Positions 37,103-46,680 of a stretch of 64,000 nt of DNA are shown here, one piece after another. Under the pieces are notes generated by a model, which was not told the DNA's origin, searched no databases, and was given only the letters and a program-made list of their open reading frames with translations. A program made the translations under genes and the position numbers. How positions within the stretch are numbered: position 1 is the first letter of the stretch; every line of letters starts with the position of its first letter. The stretch is from NCBI GenBank assembly GCA_016926235.1, contig JAFGOZ010000239.1:16279-80278 (forward strand), read 5' to 3'. This DNA comes from Bacteroidales bacterium (lineage in GTDB: Bacteria; Bacteroidota; Bacteroidia; Bacteroidales; UBA10428).

Positions 37103-39394
37103 ATGAAAGAAAATCTTGTAATTGTTGAGTCACCCGCAAAAGCCAAAACTATTGAAAAGTTTTTAGGAAAAGATTTTCAGGTCGTTTCCAGCTATGGCCA
37201 TGTTAGGGATTTAGCAAAAAAAGACTTGGGTATTAACATTGAAAAGAATTTTGCTCCGCAATATATTATTCCTGATGATAAGAAAAAAGTAGTAAAGGAG
37301 CTTAAATCCCTTGCAAAGAATGTAAAAACCGTATGGTTAGCGACAGATGAGGATAGGGAAGGAGAAGCCATTGCCTGGCATTTATCAGAAGTATTAGGGT
37401 TGGATAAAAAAGCGACTAAACGAATTGTATTTCATGAAATTACAAAAGATGCAATACTAAATGCTATCAAAAATCCCAGATCTATTGATCAGTATCTTGT
37501 AGATGCGCAGCAGGCAAGAAGGGTTCTTGATCGTTTAGTTGGTTTTGAGTTGTCACCGGTTTTATGGAAGAAAGTTAAACCCAGCTTATCAGCAGGACGT
37601 GTGCAATCAGTTGCTGTAAAGTTGATTGTCGAGAGGGAACGTGAAATCATGGCTTTTAAAGCTGAATCTTCGTATAGGACTGTTGCGGCATTTAAAGATA
37701 AAAAAGGAGCTGAATTTTCAGCTGAACTATCGACAAGGTTTGAAAAAGAAAAAGATACAAAGGAATTTCTTAAAAGCTGTAGTTCAGCAACCTTTACTAT
37801 TTCAGATATTACTACCAAACCAGCGAAAAAATCTCCGTCACCTCCTTTTACTACCTCAACACTTCAGCAAGAGGCCAGTAGAAAATTAGGGTTTTCTGTT
37901 TCAAGGACAATGACCGTTGCACAAAAATTATATGAAGCCGGGAAAATAACTTATATGCGGACAGATTCAGTGAATCTTGCAGATACAGCTCTTAAAGCAG
38001 CAGCTGTAGTGATAAAAAAAGAGTTTGGCGATAAATATGTAAAAACAAGAAATTATACCACAAAAACAAAAGGAGCACAGGAGGCACACGAGGCAATTCG
38101 ACCATCATATCTTGACAAGCCAACTGTTCAGGGGAATACTGCCGAAAAACAATTATATGAATTGATCTGGAAAAGAACCATTGCATCGCAAATGAGTGAA
38201 GCATTATTACAGAAAACAAATGTTACCATTGATGTTTCGAATCGTGATGAAAAATTTATCGGGAGTGGTGAAGTTATTAAGTTTGATGGCTTTCTTAAAG
38301 TTTATATGGAATCTTCAGACAATGAAAATGATGAAAAATCAATGGGACTTTTACCCCCTCTTGAAATTAATAGCAAGGTAGCAGCAAAGCAAATAGTTGC
38401 AACACAGCGGTTTTCGTATCATCCTCCTCGATATACAGAAGCCAGTCTTGTAAGAAAACTTGAGGAACTTGGTATAGGAAGACCTTCTACTTATGCACCA
38501 ACTATTACAACAATACAAAACAGAGGCTACGTAGTCAAAGAAGACCATCCCGGGGAGGAAAGGAAGTATAATGTATTTACCCTGAAAGGAGATACAATAT
38601 CAGAAGAAATAAAAACTGAAATTACCGGTAGAGAAAAGGCAAAACTATTTCCTAATGATATAGGTATGATTGTTAATGATTTCCTGGTTCAACATTTTGA
38701 TGATATTATTAATTTTAATTTTACAGCTGAAGTTGAGAAAGAATTTGATGAAATAGCCTCAGGTAAAGCCGATTGGACTAAAATGATAAAAACATTTTAT
38801 CACCCCTTTCATAAGAAAATTGATACAACTACAAAATCATCTGAAAAAAGTAAAGGGGAAAGATTACTTGGGAAAGATCCTGAAACGGGAAAACCTGTTT
38901 CAGTGAAAATAGGAAGATATGGCCCACTGGTGCAGATTGGAGAAACAAATGATGAGGAAAAACCTCGCTTTGCCAGTTTATTAAAAGGACAACATCTTGA
39001 GACCATCACACTCGAAGAAGCACTTGAGCTTTTCAAACTTCCACGCTCTGTAGGTAAATTTGAAGGGAAGGATGTTACTATTGGTATTGGCCGTTTTGGA
39101 CCATATGCCAGACATGATAATAAATTTTATTCCCTCAAAAAGGGAATTGATGATCCGTTGACTATAGAACTTAACAGAGCAATTGAACTGATTGAAGAAA
39201 AACGTGAAAAAGACAAAAATAAGATTATAAAGACTTTTGAAGAAGAAAAGGATCTTCAGGTACTAAATGGCAGATGGGGCCCATATATTGCTTACAAGGG
39301 AGACAATTTCAGAATACCCAAAAGTACAAAAGCAGATGCGTTAACCTTTAAAGAATGCATGGACATAATAAATAAGCCGAAAAAAAAGAAATGA
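37103..39394 (+). CDS. topA: DNA topoisomerase I
   Basis: TopA relaxes negative supercoils by cutting one strand. The 763 residues start with the Toprim domain (VIVESPAKAKTIEKFLG, ATDEDREGEA) and carry the active-site Tyr in ITYMRTDSVNLA. Three C-terminal repeats with GRYGP, GRFGPY and GRWGPY are the Bacteroidota-type tail used in place of the zinc fingers of E. coli. A lysine-rich end follows. It is upstream of the arginase-like gene and the T9SS operon, an order I recall from other Bacteroidota. Confidence 0.96.
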   Translation: MKENLVIVESPAKAKTIEKFLGKDFQVVSSYGHVRDLAKKDLGINIEKNFAPQYIIPDDKKKVVKELKSLAKNVKTVWLATDEDREGEAIAWHLSEVLGLDKKATKRIVFHEITKDAILNAIKNPRSIDQYLVDAQQARRVLDRLVGFELSPVLWKKVKPSLSAGRVQSVAVKLIVEREREIMAFKAESSYRTVAAFKDKKGAEFSAELSTRFEKEKDTKEFLKSCSSATFTISDITTKPAKKSPSPPFTTSTLQQEASRKLGFSVSRTMTVAQKLYEAGKITYMRTDSVNLADTALKAAAVVIKKEFGDKYVKTRNYTTKTKGAQEAHEAIRPSYLDKPTVQGNTAEKQLYELIWKRTIASQMSEALLQKTNVTIDVSNRDEKFIGSGEVIKFDGFLKVYMESSDNENDEKSMGLLPPLEINSKVAAKQIVATQRFSYHPPRYTEASLVRKLEELGIGRPSTYAPTITTIQNRGYVVKEDHPGEERKYNVFTLKGDTISEEIKTEITGREKAKLFPNDIGMIVNDFLVQHFDDIINFNFTAEVEKEFDEIASGKADWTKMIKTFYHPFHKKIDTTTKSSEKSKGERLLGKDPETGKPVSVKIGRYGPLVQIGETNDEEKPRFASLLKGQHLETITLEEALELFKLPRSVGKFEGKDVTIGIGRFGPYARHDNKFYSLKKGIDDPLTIELNRAIELIEEKREKDKNKIIKTFEEEKDLQVLNGRWGPYIAYKGDNFRIPKSTKADALTFKECMDIINKPKKKK

Positions 39395-39436
39395 TAGTTG
39401 ATACATATATATTATAACATATAATGATTCTTAAGT

Positions 39437-40597
39437 ATGGATTTTAATGACTACCTTAATCCTGTGAGCCTGGAAAAACCTGATGAGAGGTTTTTCTTTA
39501 GGGAATCATTGTTTTGCAAAAAGATAAAAACTCATACACCCAATAATCCTATTACGGATATCGATGATATTCATGTAGCTATCATTGGTATTCCGGAAGA
39601 GCGCAACGCCATTTCATCCGGATCAAGATTAGCTCCCGATCCGATTCGTGAAAAATTATATCAACTTACATCAGTAAAAGGGGCATTGAATATATATGAT
39701 TTTGGCAACCTCAAGACTGGTAATTCAATAAATGATACCTATTTTGCTATAAGAGATGTTGTAAGTGAACTTATTGAAAAGAATATTGTACCTGTAATAA
39801 TCGGCGGAAGTCAGGACCTCACCTATGGTATGTTTTTGGCATACGAGTTTCTTAAACGAAAAATTAATCTTATCACTTTTGATGCCAGAATCGATCTTCA
39901 GAATGCTACAAATGAGATGAAGTCTGATTCCTATCTGAGTACAATTCTGGTGAAGAGGGATACATTATTTAATTATACCAATATTGGTCAGCAGATTTAT
40001 TTTTTGGATGACAACGAAACGGCTTTCCTGAATAAAACATTATCTTATCCAGTAAGATTGGGTCATGTTCGTGGTAATATGCCTGCTATTGAGCCATTAC
40101 TAAGGGATGCAGACCTTATAAGTTTGGATGTTTGCTCAATTAAACAAAATGATGCACCAGGTCAGTCATTTCCTTCACCAAATGGCTTTTATAGTGAAGA
40201 AATATGCCAACTTGCCCGTTATTCAGGCCTTAGCGACCGAGTTAGCTCATTTGGTATTTTTGAAATTAATCCAAAAAATGATATAAATAATCAAACAGCT
40301 CATTTAGCTGCGCAGATAATATGGTATTTTTTAGACGGACTGGCAAACCGGCAAAAGGAAGTACCTGCTGATGAAGATAAAAACTTTAAAAAATTTATCA
40401 TTCACCTTGATCATGAAGGGCGCGATGTAACATTTTTTAAAAGTATGAAAACAAACAGGTGGTGGATAGAAATACCATCACTTAAACCCAACAGGCAAAA
40501 TATTATTGCAGCATGCAATTATGACGATTATCAAACTACTTGTGGTAAAGAGATTCCGGATATATACTGGAAAATTTTTCAAAAAATAAATTATTAA
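39437..40597 (+). CDS. Arginase/formimidoylglutamase-fold protein lacking metal ligands
   Basis: The 386-residue protein has the ureohydrolase fold pattern, but each manganese-binding motif is altered. The GGxH motif reads IIGGSQDLTYG (His to Gln), DAHxD reads FDARIDL (His to Arg), and SxDxDxxDPxxAPG reads SLDVCSIKQNDAPG (second Asp to Cys). Hydrolysis of arginine or formimidoylglutamate is therefore unlikely. Databases would probably name it formimidoylglutamase. It stands just before the T9SS genes, so a structural or regulatory role there is possible but unproven. The C-terminal 60 residues (WWIEIP) extend beyond the family core. Confidence 0.82.
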   Translation: MDFNDYLNPVSLEKPDERFFFRESLFCKKIKTHTPNNPITDIDDIHVAIIGIPEERNAISSGSRLAPDPIREKLYQLTSVKGALNIYDFGNLKTGNSINDTYFAIRDVVSELIEKNIVPVIIGGSQDLTYGMFLAYEFLKRKINLITFDARIDLQNATNEMKSDSYLSTILVKRDTLFNYTNIGQQIYFLDDNETAFLNKTLSYPVRLGHVRGNMPAIEPLLRDADLISLDVCSIKQNDAPGQSFPSPNGFYSEEICQLARYSGLSDRVSSFGIFEINPKNDINNQTAHLAAQIIWYFLDGLANRQKEVPADEDKNFKKFIIHLDHEGRDVTFFKSMKTNRWWIEIPSLKPNRQNIIAACNYDDYQTTCGKEIPDIYWKIFQKINY

Positions 40598-40750
40598 ATT
40601 TTGTATTTTATAACCTAAATAAAAAATGAACGTAAAATACGGGACAAACCAAGCAGTTGTTAATAAATATTTGTACAGGTATAATATTTTTACTTATTTT
40701 ACTGTTTAATATTGTATTCGGAGTCTTTATTTACAGGCATATTTTAACTC

Positions 40751-41707
40751 ATGATGAAGCATTTAGTAAAAATTTTCTTCATAATTCTAATAGGAGGTCA
40801 GCTGGTAACTGCACAGCAAGACCCTATGTATAGCCAGAACATGTTTAATATGGCTGCCTATAATCCCGGATACGTTGGAAGTAATGATATGGTATGCCTT
40901 AGTGCAATTGCCCGGCAACAATGGACAGGTATTGAAGGTGCACCACAGACTTCTTTCTTTAATGCAAATATGCCTGTACGGCCATTTGGAATTTCAAGTG
41001 GTATTGGAATTTCAATATTAAATGATGTATACGGCTTTAATAATGATTTGGGCTTGAACTTTGCTTATGCATATAGAATGGACGCCGGAGATGGCAAATT
41101 GGGAATTGGAGCCAGCTTTGGGGTATTAAATTCTGCAATTGATGCATCGGATTGGAAGGTATATCATGATAATGGTACAATTGGAAGTCCTGATGATGCA
41201 AATTTCTTTCCAACAAGCGAAAATCCTTTCATATTTGATATGTCCTTCGGACTGTTTTACAGATTGAATAATATGTATATGGGATTATCTTCAACCCATA
41301 TTTTGGAACCATCAATTACTTACAAAGAAGCTTCAATAGAACCCTATGTAAAGAGACATTATTATATTACATCAGGATATAATTTACAATTAGGGAATCC
41401 GTTATTCGAAGTAATTCCCTCTTTTTTAGTACAATCTGATGGAAAAGTATCACAATTGGCATTAAATACGAACATATTATACAATAAAAAGATATGGGGT
41501 GGCGTTTCTTATAGGGTAGGTGACGCATTAATCGGAATGCTCGGTCTTGAGCTCTTTAATGGACTGAGAGTAGGATATGCCTATGATTTTGAGATGAATG
41601 CATTGAGAGAGTATGCCGGAGGATCACACGAATTGTTCATTGGTTATTGTTTCAGCTTAAAGGTTGACAAAGAACCGCAGCAATATAAAAGTATAAGATT
41701 TTTATAA
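40751..41707 (+). CDS. PorP/SprF family type IX secretion membrane protein
   Basis: The 318-residue outer-membrane beta-barrel has a signal peptide (to about QLVTAQ, residue 21) and the family opening QQDPMYSQNMFNMAAYNPGY with RQQWTGIEGAP. Alternating Gly and aromatic strands follow to the C-terminus. PorP/SprF proteins belong to T9SS; some anchor the PorKLMN-type complex to the outer membrane and others serve specific large adhesins. Its place directly before gldK argues for the core PorP. Confidence 0.9.
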   Translation: MMKHLVKIFFIILIGGQLVTAQQDPMYSQNMFNMAAYNPGYVGSNDMVCLSAIARQQWTGIEGAPQTSFFNANMPVRPFGISSGIGISILNDVYGFNNDLGLNFAYAYRMDAGDGKLGIGASFGVLNSAIDASDWKVYHDNGTIGSPDDANFFPTSENPFIFDMSFGLFYRLNNMYMGLSSTHILEPSITYKEASIEPYVKRHYYITSGYNLQLGNPLFEVIPSFLVQSDGKVSQLALNTNILYNKKIWGGVSYRVGDALIGMLGLELFNGLRVGYAYDFEMNALREYAGGSHELFIGYCFSLKVDKEPQQYKSIRFL

Positions 41708-41787
41708 ATTTTATTTATTTTTATAAAAAATTTTATTTACTTTAACTTAGAAAAGTCTGTGTAAAATACAATATAAAATAAATTGAT

Positions 41788-43116
41788 ATGAAAAGGTTAC
41801 TAAGTTTAGGCATCCTATTATCTTTGATTGCAAGTTGTACTTCATTAGATAATGGTGAACTTACTGGCGTGCCAGGGAGGAAAAGATATTTTGAACCAGA
41901 ACCGTTTGGGATGGTGTTTGTGCCTCAGGGAAGTTTTAATATGGGGCCCAATGATCAGGACGTAGCATGGGCTCAAAATAGTTTTACAAAAACTATTACT
42001 GTTGACGCTTATTGGATGGATGAAACCGAGATCACAAACAATGAATACAGACAATTCGTTTTTTGGGTAAGGGATTCTATATTCAGGTATTTATTAGGGC
42101 AGCAGCTTGATGATTTCATAATTACTGAGGATGGGTTTGGAAATCCAATTACTCCTCCAATTTTAAATTGGGAAACAGAAATAGACCCTGAAGATGAGGA
42201 GATGAATGAAATCTTGAAACAGATGTACTATCCTCAGAATGAAAGGTTTTGGGGTAGAAAAGAGTTAGATACGCGTAAACTCGAATATGAATATTTTTAT
42301 GTAGATTTAAAACAAGCTGCTAGAAAATCAAATAGATGGGATCCATCAAAACAGGAATACGGAGGCTACGTGATTAATAACCTTGGTGAAAGAGTTAAAG
42401 TAGTAGACAGATCATCATTTGTTATTAGAGATAAAATCTATGTATATCCTGATACTTTATGTTGGATTATAGACTTTACTTATTCATATAACGAACCATT
42501 GGCAAATATGTACTTCTGGCATAATGCTTATGACAACTATCCTGTAGTTGGAGTAAGCTGGAAACAAGCTACAGCATTCTGTATTTGGAGGACTATGTAT
42601 CTGAATAATTATCTTTCTTCTATTGGGGAACCATTTATACATGATTATCGTCTGCCAATTGAAGGAGAATGGGAATACGCAGCACGTGGAGGTCTTGATC
42701 TTTCAATGTATCCATGGGGAGGATTATATACAAGGAATAAGCAGGGATGTTTCCTTGCAAACTTTAAGCCTTTAAGAGGTAACTATATTGATGATGGTAG
42801 TTTGGCAACCATACGCGTAGGATCATATGAACCTAATGAATTTGGATTATACGATATGTCTGGTAATGTTTCTGAATGGACTTCAAGTGCATACGATGAA
42901 TCTGCTTATGCCTTTGTTCATGATATGAATCCTGATTATAAATATAATGCAAAACCAGATGATCCTCCTGTAATGAAACGTAAAGTTATTCGTGGTGGTT
43001 CATGGAAAGATATCGGATATTACTTGCAATGTGGTACAAGGACATACGAATATCAGGATACTGCCAAGAGTTATATTGGTTTCAGGTGTGTAAGAACATA
43101 CCTGGGAAATAGCTAA
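41788..43116 (+). CDS. gldK: T9SS lipoprotein GldK (PorK)
   Basis: GldK is an outer-membrane lipoprotein that forms, with GldN, the periplasmic ring of T9SS. The 442-residue protein has a lipobox (LSLIASC, Cys17) and a formylglycine-generating-enzyme-like fold: MVFVPQGSFNMGPND at the start, YRLPIEGEWEYAARGG, FGLYDMSGNVSEWTSS and VIRGGSWKD near the end. It begins 80 bases after porP and is followed by gldL, gldM and gldN. Confidence 0.95.
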   Translation: MKRLLSLGILLSLIASCTSLDNGELTGVPGRKRYFEPEPFGMVFVPQGSFNMGPNDQDVAWAQNSFTKTITVDAYWMDETEITNNEYRQFVFWVRDSIFRYLLGQQLDDFIITEDGFGNPITPPILNWETEIDPEDEEMNEILKQMYYPQNERFWGRKELDTRKLEYEYFYVDLKQAARKSNRWDPSKQEYGGYVINNLGERVKVVDRSSFVIRDKIYVYPDTLCWIIDFTYSYNEPLANMYFWHNAYDNYPVVGVSWKQATAFCIWRTMYLNNYLSSIGEPFIHDYRLPIEGEWEYAARGGLDLSMYPWGGLYTRNKQGCFLANFKPLRGNYIDDGSLATIRVGSYEPNEFGLYDMSGNVSEWTSSAYDESAYAFVHDMNPDYKYNAKPDDPPVMKRKVIRGGSWKDIGYYLQCGTRTYEYQDTAKSYIGFRCVRTYLGNS

Positions 43117-43159
43117 AAATAATTAAAAGAATATTTATAATTCTAATTCTAATTGATAT

Positions 43160-44125
43160 ATGAGAATTTCTGAAATAGTACAAAGTGCAGGCTGGAAAAA
43201 TTTCATGGCCAAGCTATACGGTTTAGGTGCATCCGTGGTAATTATAGGTGCATTGTTCAAAATTCAACACTGGCCGGGAGCAGGTTTTATGTTAACCATG
43301 GGGCTTTCGACAGAAGCAATAATCTTCTTTTTCTCTGCATTTGAACCATTGCATGAAGAACTGGACTGGACCCTTGTGTATCCTGAACTTGCAGGTATGA
43401 CGGATCCTGATGAGATTGACTCCATGGATGAAGAAACTGCTATTGGCCGGGATACTTCGAATTTAGAGAAGTTTGAAGATATCATGAAGAAAGCCAATAT
43501 TGATACCGACACCTTTGTAAGGTTAGGCGAAGGCTTAAACCAGTTGAATCAAACTGCAGTGAATATTTCGGATATTACAGAGGCATCAGTTGCTACAAAA
43601 AATTATATTTCAAGTATACGAAATGCTTCTGATTCAATGAATAATATATCCGATTCATATAATGAATCGACAGGTACCCTTAAAGAATCTGTAGAAAGTT
43701 TATCTGCAGCCTATAGTGATACAGCAAGTAAAATTGCTTCGTCAGGAAGTGAAGTAGTTGGTAAATTTACTAAATCGGGTGAGGCACTTGTAGTTTCATA
43801 CAACCAATTAGCAGAAGCTATGAAAACTGATTATGAAAACATAACAGGTGGAAATAGAAACTATGGGGATCAACTGGAGGCTATTAATAAAAACTTATCA
43901 GCATTGAATGCCGTGTATGAGTTGGAATTACAGAATAATAACAAGCATTTATCAGATTCGAAAGAGATATTTAAGGATTTAAATACTATTTTATCTGATT
44001 TAGGTAAATCGGTCAAGGAAACAGAGAATTATAATAAGGAAATTGCAAAACTTGGAAATAATTTGGCTGAATTGAATAATATATATGGTAACATGCTAGC
44101 TGCCATGAATGTATCAAAAAAATAA
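43160..44125 (+). CDS. gldL: T9SS motor protein GldL (PorL)
   Basis: GldL and GldM form the inner-membrane proton-driven motor of T9SS. The 321-residue protein has two N-terminal helices (LYGLGASVVIIGALFKI and GFMLTMGLSTEAIIFFFSAF); the Glu in the second helix is the residue expected to carry protons in this family. The rest is a long coiled-coil-like cytosolic part. FKIQHWPGA between the helices is the family mark. It is followed by gldM after 20 bases. Confidence 0.95.
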   Translation: MRISEIVQSAGWKNFMAKLYGLGASVVIIGALFKIQHWPGAGFMLTMGLSTEAIIFFFSAFEPLHEELDWTLVYPELAGMTDPDEIDSMDEETAIGRDTSNLEKFEDIMKKANIDTDTFVRLGEGLNQLNQTAVNISDITEASVATKNYISSIRNASDSMNNISDSYNESTGTLKESVESLSAAYSDTASKIASSGSEVVGKFTKSGEALVVSYNQLAEAMKTDYENITGGNRNYGDQLEAINKNLSALNAVYELELQNNNKHLSDSKEIFKDLNTILSDLGKSVKETENYNKEIAKLGNNLAELNNIYGNMLAAMNVSKK

Positions 44126-44145
44126 AAACGTTATAATACTTACCT

Positions 44146-45789
44146 ATGGCCCACGGAAAAGAAACCCCACGTCAGAAAATGATTGGCATGATGTATTTGG
44201 TGCTTACGGCACTTCTTGCATTAAATGTCCGTAAAGACGTTTTAGATGCTTTTGTTTTGGTTGATGAGGGATTAGTAAAAACTACCGAGAATTTCTTTCA
44301 TAAGAATGATCTATTATATACAGAATTTCAATCAGCCGCCGCCGAAAACCCGCAAAAGGCAAAGAAATGGTTAGACAAAGCCCTGGAAGTTCAACAAAGA
44401 TCTAATGATTTATGTACACTTATTGAAGATTTGAAGGTAGAGATATTAAAAACAGCCGAAAAATCAAATTTTGAAAAAGTTGTTGTTGATAACAAAATAG
44501 TTGGAGAAGAAATAAAAACAAAGGACAATTATGACATACCCTCCCAAATAATGGTTGGTGACAACAATGATGGGAAAGGCTTTGAACTTAAAAACGTCAT
44601 TGTAAAGCATAGAGAATTTCTTTTAGATCTGGTAGCAAAAACGGAATCAAATAAGTCTGTTATCTCATCAATTGAAGAAAACCTGAATACAAGTGATCCT
44701 CCTGCAAAGGAAGGAGAACAACAAACATGGGAAACGGAGCATTTTGAGCATCTTCCTTTAATTGCTGTAATTACGCTTATGTCTAAGATGCAGGGGGATA
44801 TAAGGAATGCTGAATCTGATATATTAAGGTATCTATATTCGCAAATTGATGCAGGTTCATTTAAATTCAATAAACTTGAACCTACAGTCATTCCTAATTC
44901 AAATTATATAATTCGCGGAAATGAATACTATGCTGAAGTATTTATTGCGGCATCAGATACAACCCAGGATCCAATAATTCTTGTTGGACCATACGATTCA
45001 AGCGAAGTGAGCGATGGAGTATACGAATATTTTCCAAAAAAGGATTATGTGTATGATACAATTCCGATTAATCCACATTCCAAAAAAGGTGAATATGTAA
45101 TAAAACCTACAAGTTCAGCAATATGGGGAGGGTTGATACAAATTGCATCACCAACCGGAGGAGTTATTAGTCAACCATTCAAAAAAGAATACCAGGTTGT
45201 TGAACCCAGTTTGACAGTTTCTCCAACAAAAATGAATATGTTTTATCTTGGTGTGGATAATCCTGTTGATATTGCCGTACCCGGCGTGACTTCTGATAAG
45301 GTATTTCCTAGTATTAATAATGGAAGGATTTATAAATCGGGAAAAGGTTACATAGTAAATCCATCAAGAGTTGGAACAGCACAGGTGAACATTACCGCAG
45401 AAGTGAACGGGGCAAAAAAGTCAATGGGGGCAAAAGAGTTCAGGGTAGAAAAATTACCTGATCCATATCCGGCAATAAAAGGACTAAAAAGAGGGGTGAA
45501 AGTAATAAAGCAAACTCAACTTTTAGCTTCGGGTGCAGGAGTTGAAGCTCAAATGCCCGATGGATTTGCTTTTAATATAACATATAGAATTACAGAATAT
45601 GAATTGATATATACTGTAAGAGGATTAACACAAAGGAAAACCAACAAAGGAGCTAATTTTGAAGCTGCTGTTCAACAAGCGATTCAAAATATGGGAAGGG
45701 GTGAGGTTTTATTCCTTAGTGGTATAAAAGTCGTTGGACCTGATGGTATAGTCAGGGATATCGGTTCAATTAGTGTAACACTGCAATAA
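44146..45789 (+). CDS. gldM: T9SS motor protein GldM (PorM)
   Basis: GldM spans the periplasm from the GldL pentamer to the GldKN ring. The 547-residue protein begins with KETPRQKMIGMMYLVLTALLALNV, which holds the single membrane helix and the conserved Arg thought to pair with the GldL Glu. Helical and then beta-rich periplasmic domains follow, as in known GldM structures. ALLALNVRKDVLDAF is diagnostic. Length is near the usual 510-550. Confidence 0.95.
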   Translation: MAHGKETPRQKMIGMMYLVLTALLALNVRKDVLDAFVLVDEGLVKTTENFFHKNDLLYTEFQSAAAENPQKAKKWLDKALEVQQRSNDLCTLIEDLKVEILKTAEKSNFEKVVVDNKIVGEEIKTKDNYDIPSQIMVGDNNDGKGFELKNVIVKHREFLLDLVAKTESNKSVISSIEENLNTSDPPAKEGEQQTWETEHFEHLPLIAVITLMSKMQGDIRNAESDILRYLYSQIDAGSFKFNKLEPTVIPNSNYIIRGNEYYAEVFIAASDTTQDPIILVGPYDSSEVSDGVYEYFPKKDYVYDTIPINPHSKKGEYVIKPTSSAIWGGLIQIASPTGGVISQPFKKEYQVVEPSLTVSPTKMNMFYLGVDNPVDIAVPGVTSDKVFPSINNGRIYKSGKGYIVNPSRVGTAQVNITAEVNGAKKSMGAKEFRVEKLPDPYPAIKGLKRGVKVIKQTQLLASGAGVEAQMPDGFAFNITYRITEYELIYTVRGLTQRKTNKGANFEAAVQQAIQNMGRGEVLFLSGIKVVGPDGIVRDIGSISVTLQ

Positions 45790-45809
45790 TTTTAATAAAC
45801 AATATTACC

Positions 45810-46628
45810 ATGAAACGGATAATTTTATTGGGCTTTATGGTTTCACTTGGTGTAAGTGCGATAAGCCAGAAGGTAGAGGTATATGTAAAGGAACATATCC
45901 CAAATAAATCACCTATTCCCTATGTTTATATCAGGGAAGCGGATGTGCTGTGGTCGAAAACTGTTTGGAGGATGATTGATTTGCGTGAAAAGCAAAACCA
46001 TGCTCTATATTATCCTAAAAAACCTATTGGTGTTAGTGATCACCAGAGAAGAAATCTTACAAGTTTGTTGCTTAAAGGCATTCAGGAAAAAACTATAACA
46101 CCTTATACAACAGATGATGAAAGAAATGAATTCAAAATGCGTATGACAGACCAGGAAATTAATAAAAAGTGGATGGGAGATAGTTCAACAGTGCTTAATC
46201 CTGATTTGTTATATACAGATGACATTAAGAAATTGTTAATCAAAGAATTGTGGTACTTTGATAAGCAACACTCTGTAATGAAGGTTCAGATAATAGGTAT
46301 CTGTCCGATTTTGGTATATCCTCAGCTTGACCAATATGGTACACCAACAGGTATCATAAACAAAGAACCAGTTTTCTGGATATATTATCCGGAAGCACGC
46401 CAACTTTTATCAGAGCATGAGGTGTTCAACAGGAGGAATGATGCGCAGCGTATTTCATTTGATGATTTCTTTCAACAACGATTATTCCATGGTTACATAT
46501 ATGGAGAGAGTAACGTATATGACAACAGGGTAATAGTTCAATATACTACTGGAATTGAAACTTTATATGAAGCAGAAAGAATACGTGATGAAATATTCAC
46601 TATTGAACATGACCTTTGGGAATACTAG
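45810..46628 (+). CDS. gldN: T9SS ring protein GldN (PorN)
   Basis: GldN is the periplasmic partner of GldK. The 272 residues start with a cleavable signal peptide (to about ISQ, residue 20); the mature part has VLWSKTVWRMIDLREKQN and the C-terminal DDFFQQRLFHGYIYGESN, both typical of the family. It ends the porP-gldKLMN unit and is followed within 15 bases by a strong terminator. Confidence 0.94.
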   Translation: MKRIILLGFMVSLGVSAISQKVEVYVKEHIPNKSPIPYVYIREADVLWSKTVWRMIDLREKQNHALYYPKKPIGVSDHQRRNLTSLLLKGIQEKTITPYTTDDERNEFKMRMTDQEINKKWMGDSSTVLNPDLLYTDDIKKLLIKELWYFDKQHSVMKVQIIGICPILVYPQLDQYGTPTGIINKEPVFWIYYPEARQLLSEHEVFNRRNDAQRISFDDFFQQRLFHGYIYGESNVYDNRVIVQYTTGIETLYEAERIRDEIFTIEHDLWEY

Positions 46629-46641
46629 AATGTATAAATAT

Positions 46642-46680
46642 ATAAAGAAAAAGCCCTCTTTTTGAGGGCTTTTTCTTTAT
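46642..46680. terminator. Bidirectional terminator between gldN and manC
   Basis: Bases 46642-46658 and 46664-46680 are perfect reverse complements (17 bp) with a five-T loop. The core is AAGCCCTC / GAGGGCTT with A and T runs outside, so it can end transcripts from both sides. The manC stop codon lies inside the right arm. Confidence 0.85.
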
